7,630 nucleotides of DNA from JAFAVZ01 sp036009105 (GTDB lineage Bacteria; Acidobacteriota; Thermoanaerobaculia; Gp7-AA8). Every line of letters starts with the position of its first letter. Positions within the stretch are counted from its first letter, which is position 1. Positions 5,390-7,630 of this stretch are shown in pieces. Under the pieces are notes generated by a model. The model worked only from the letters and a program-made list of their open reading frames with translations, did not search any database and was not told the DNA's origin. The position numbers and the translations under genes were made by a program. The stretch lies in the NCBI GenBank assembly GCA_036009105.1, contig DASYMJ010000214.1, forward strand, positions 1 through 7,630, in the 5' to 3' direction.

Positions 5390-6757
5390 TCAAACCCAGG
5401 CCCCTTCCAGCAGCTGATCGATGGAGAACATCCGCTCCTCTCCGTTCGCGGCGCGGAACACGGAGTGATACCAGCCGCGCACGGCCACGGGCGTCAACAG
5501 CTCGCCGTCCAGGCGGATCTGCTTGCGGCTGCCGAGGTTGAGGAAGACCTGCTCGTAGGCGGAGCGGGCGAGGCGGGGGGAGGGGGCCGGATCGGCGGAG
5601 GCGCGGCGGTCGGCGTAGCGGCGGGCGCGGGTGCGGCGCTCGGTCTGCTCGCCGGACCAGGGGGGAGCGAGCTTCTCTTCCAGGTCGCGGCGGCGGCGGC
5701 GCGGCTCCACCTCGTCCGCGAGCTCGGCGCGGCGCGCCTCGCGGGCGGCCACGTGCGCGCGCAGCTCGTCCGAGTCCTGCATCAGGCCGGCGAAGTTCTC
5801 CAGCTCGGGGAGCACGGAGCCCCAGCGGGTGGCGCGACCGACGTCGTCGTATGCGGCCGGGCGGTCGGCCAGGTCGAGCAGCGACGGCGTCTCGCCGCGC
5901 AGCACGGAGAAGAGCAGGCGATAGGAGAACGGATCGGCGAGCGTGCGGATGGAATCGCGGAACGCCATGGCGATGGCCAGCGCTACGTCGCGCAGTGACG
6001 CGATGCCGCCGCCGCGCAGCTTCCAGTCCGGCGCGTCGATGTCGCCCGTGAACGGGCTGGTCGGGAAATGATAGTCCTTGGCCACCCAGCCCTTGCGCGT
6101 GGCGTGCTTGCCGGGATGGAGCTCGGCCAGCTGCGGGACTTGCCGCCCGTCGAGCTCCTCCAGCCGGTAGGACGGCCAGCTGATGACCTCCCGCGCGATG
6201 CCGACGATGAGCGCGGTGGTGGCGGCCATGAGGCCCGGATCGGGAGTGAAGTCGAGCGTGATCTCGATGCGGTCGCGCCGCGGGCGGACGCCGATGCCGG
6301 TGGAGCGCCGGTTCGCGCCGGCCACGATCACCGGCACGGGCAGCAGGTGCACCAGCAGGACGGCCAGCTTCTGGATGGTCCGGTCGCTGCTCCGCTCCTC
6401 GCGCGGCAGCTCGAAGGAGATGTTGGTGTGGCAGCTGAAGGCGCGCAGAGCGATGCGGCGGCCGGCGCGTCTCTCCCACTTGTCGAGGTGATCGCGCACG
6501 AAGCCCACCTGCTCCCACAGGCTGCGCACCGCGCGCGCCGTGCACTGCGGGGCGATCTCGATGACCGGCGTCACCACCTCGATCACGCCGCCGTCGAAAT
6601 AGACCGCGCCGCCGGTCGGCAGCTGCGACGATTTGTTCGTCCGCTTGAGCAGCGGCACGTCGATGAAGGCCTCCGGCGTTTTCCAGAGCTCCTCGGGCAC
6701 GACTTCCTTGCCGTCCACGAACGGCTGGAACTCCGCCTCGAGGCCGATCACCGGCAT
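5390..6757 (-). CDS. Putative COOH-NH2 ligase-like protein (GS/GCS2/amidoligase-type), uncharacterised
   Basis: I do not recognise a named family for this 455-aa protein. Its first about 280 residues resemble ATP-dependent carboxylate-amine ligases of the glutamine synthetase fold. They show GLEAEF (5-10, an ExE strand), GGAVYFDGGVIEVVTPVIEI (49-68), a His in SCHTNISFEL (108-117), and NRRSTGIGVRP (149-159) followed by RIEITLDF (163-170). These resemble the metal-binding Glu residues, catalytic His and nucleotide-binding Arg residues of that fold; the match is by pattern only. A strongly charged, Arg/Glu-rich segment (330-388) follows, then a compact C-terminal piece (397-455, from SAYEQVFLNLG to LLEGAWV) I cannot assign. 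No signal peptide or membrane helix is seen, so it is probably cytosolic. The start at the ATG 6757 places the core strand at residue 3. A GTG at 6805 with a GGGAG 9 nt upstream would add 16 residues and is a real alternative. A terminator follows the gene. Confidence 0.6.
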   Translation of the reverse strand: MPVIGLEAEFQPFVDGKEVVPEELWKTPEAFIDVPLLKRTNKSSQLPTGGAVYFDGGVIEVVTPVIEIAPQCTARAVRSLWEQVGFVRDHLDKWERRAGRRIALRAFSCHTNISFELPREERSSDRTIQKLAVLLVHLLPVPVIVAGANRRSTGIGVRPRRDRIEITLDFTPDPGLMAATTALIVGIAREVISWPSYRLEELDGRQVPQLAELHPGKHATRKGWVAKDYHFPTSPFTGDIDAPDWKLRGGGIASLRDVALAIAMAFRDSIRTLADPFSYRLLFSVLRGETPSLLDLADRPAAYDDVGRATRWGSVLPELENFAGLMQDSDELRAHVAAREARRAELADEVEPRRRRRDLEEKLAPPWSGEQTERRTRARRYADRRASADPAPSPRLARSAYEQVFLNLGSRKQIRLDGELLTPVAVRGWYHSVFRAANGEERMFSIDQLLEGAWV

Positions 6758-6802
6758 GGCGAGCTCATTGCGGTAGGGGAAGCGAGGATCGTATCCGACT
6801 GT

Positions 6803-6820
6803 CACCAGGTGGCACTCCCT
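6803..6820 (-). promoter_or_regulatory. Possible Shine-Dalgarno and GTG start for the ligase-like gene
   Basis: On the minus strand AGGGAG (6820-6815) lies 9 nt upstream of an in-frame GTG (6805-6803). It is the only well-spaced Shine-Dalgarno-like sequence I see before any gene in the window. It would extend the ligase-like protein by 16 residues (starting VTVGYDPRFPY) beyond the ATG at 6757. The codons between the two starts look less G/C-biased at third positions than the gene body, so the choice is open. Confidence 0.3.
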
Positions 6821-6842
6821 GAGCAACAATCGCGCCGTACAG

Positions 6843-7630
6843 ATGAACACGCGACCCATCCCCACGACCGGCGAACAACTCCCCGTCATTGGCCTCGGCA
6901 CCTGGCAGACCTTCGACGTCCCGGGCCCGGCCGCGCCGCGCCTGGCCGAGGTGCTGCGGCCGTTTGCCGGGGCGGGCGGCAAGGTCATCGATACCTCGCC
7001 GATGTACGGCAAGGCGGAGGAGCGGGTGGGCGAGGGGCGGGAGCACGTGCCCGGCGCGTTCCTGGCCACGAAGGTGTGGACGTCCGGACGCGACCACGGC
7101 ATCGAGCAGATGAGGCGCTCCATGCACCTGCTGCGCGCCGAAGTCGTCGACCTGATGCAGATCCATAACCTGCTCGACTGGCGCACCCATCTCCGCACCT
7201 TGCGGGAGTGGAAGGAGGCCGGCCGCTTCCGCTACATCGGGATCACGCACTACCAGGCCAGCGCGTTCCCGAAGCTGGAGGAGATCCTCAGCCACGAGGA
7301 GCTCGACTTCGTGCAACTGCCGCTGTCGGTCGAATTGCCGGATGCGGAGACCTCGCTCCTGCCGCTCTGCCAGTCGCGCCGGGTGGCGGTGCTGGTGAAC
7401 CGGCCGTTCGAAGACGGCAAAATGTTTGAGACAGTGAACGGTAGGCCGCTGCCGCCTTGGGCCGCAGATATCGACTGCACGAGCTGGGGCCAGATTTTCC
7501 TGAAGTATGTGCTGGCGCACCCCGCCGTCACTTGCGCGATTCCTGCCACAGGAAAGCTAAAGCACTTGCAGGACAATCTCGCCGCAGGCCGCGGACGCCT
7601 GCCGGACGAAAAGATTCGCAAGCAGATCGT
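6843..7630 (+). CDS. Aldo/keto reductase, C-terminus cut by window edge
   Basis: Members of this family reduce aldehydes or ketones with NADPH on a TIM-barrel in the cytosol. The 262 visible codons include the first strand LPVIGLGTWQTFDV (13-26) and the full catalytic tetrad: Asp50 and Tyr55 in IDTSPMYG (49-56), Lys77 in LATKVW (74-79) and His108 in LMQIHN (104-109). Further family features are GRFRYIGITHY (127-137), DFVQLPLSVE (155-164) in the mid-barrel, and CTSWGQIFLKYVLAHPAVTCAIPATGKLKHLQDN (212-245), the cofactor-phosphate-binding end. From that position only a short tail should be missing. Many relatives carry a twin-arginine export signal before this core; the ATG at 6843 begins directly at the core and I see no such signal. 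The start has no Shine-Dalgarno. The gene is divergent from the ligase-like gene and 85 bp from its ATG. Substrate unknown. Confidence 0.93.
   Translation, partial: MNTRPIPTTGEQLPVIGLGTWQTFDVPGPAAPRLAEVLRPFAGAGGKVIDTSPMYGKAEERVGEGREHVPGAFLATKVWTSGRDHGIEQMRRSMHLLRAEVVDLMQIHNLLDWRTHLRTLREWKEAGRFRYIGITHYQASAFPKLEEILSHEELDFVQLPLSVELPDAETSLLPLCQSRRVAVLVNRPFEDGKMFETVNGRPLPPWAADIDCTSWGQIFLKYVLAHPAVTCAIPATGKLKHLQDNLAAGRGRLPDEKIRKQI

Noticed and set aside
5325..6545. 406-codon minus-strand open frame overlapping the ligase-like gene
   Set aside because: Its translation is Arg/Pro/Ala-rich with no motifs, while the overlapping frame has GLEAEF and other ordered motifs and reads to a natural stop before a terminator.
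6826..6835. ACAATCGCGC repeated at 4451-4460 and 6826-6835, both upstream of plus-strand genes
   Set aside because: A shared 10-mer is expected by chance in a window this size and the distances to the starts differ (8 and 12 nt); no -35 element supports it.
6758..7198. Upstream extension of the ligase-like frame to an ATG at 7198
   Set aside because: Most of it is antisense to the aldo/keto reductase, whose catalytic tetrad is intact, and the extension has no conserved features.

Overview
This 7.6 kb window is GC-rich and gene-dense. It holds eight protein-coding genes, two of them cut by the window edges, and no RNA genes, insertion sequences or CRISPR. The gene mix, the strong G/C preference at third codon positions and one copy of a dispersed GTCATCCTGAGG-type inverted repeat suggest a soil-type Gram-negative bacterium. 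Acidobacteriota is my best guess, by inference only.

Layout from left to right. On the minus strand, a secreted zinc-dependent phospholipase C / S1-P1-type protein (724-1458) runs with an 11-bp overlap into purH (1-734, partial), the last bifunctional enzyme of IMP synthesis. Divergent from it, with only 10 bp between start codons, is a 4Fe-4S uracil-DNA glycosylase family protein (1469-2071, plus). Its 3' end overlaps by 14 bp the convergent pepQ prolidase (2058-3365, minus). A long imperfect hairpin repeat (3398-3480) separates pepQ from a secreted DUF1028 protein with a C-terminal TPR-like region (3486-4439, minus). A 20-bp palindrome (4441-4460) sits between that gene and a divergent EamA/DMT-family transporter (4464-5294, plus, probable TTG start). 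A factor-independent terminator (5305-5335) lies between the transporter and a convergent, poorly characterised protein resembling COOH-NH2 ligases of the glutamine synthetase/GCS2/amidoligase fold (5390-6757, minus). A divergent aldo/keto reductase (6843-7630+, plus) runs off the right edge.

The genes do not form an obvious single pathway. They look like a chromosomal housekeeping/accessory mosaic: purine synthesis, uracil repair, proline-dipeptide turnover, two exported hydrolase-like proteins, a metabolite exporter, a possible amide ligase and a reductase. I do not see a defence, mobile or biosynthetic island. The most interesting signals are regulatory. Several starts lack a Shine-Dalgarno sequence but carry a TANNNT box 6-10 nt upstream, which suggests leaderless transcripts. 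In one case both boxes are packed into a palindrome, and in another the dispersed repeat supplies the -35 hexamer. The least described protein is the ligase-like protein at 5390-6757.
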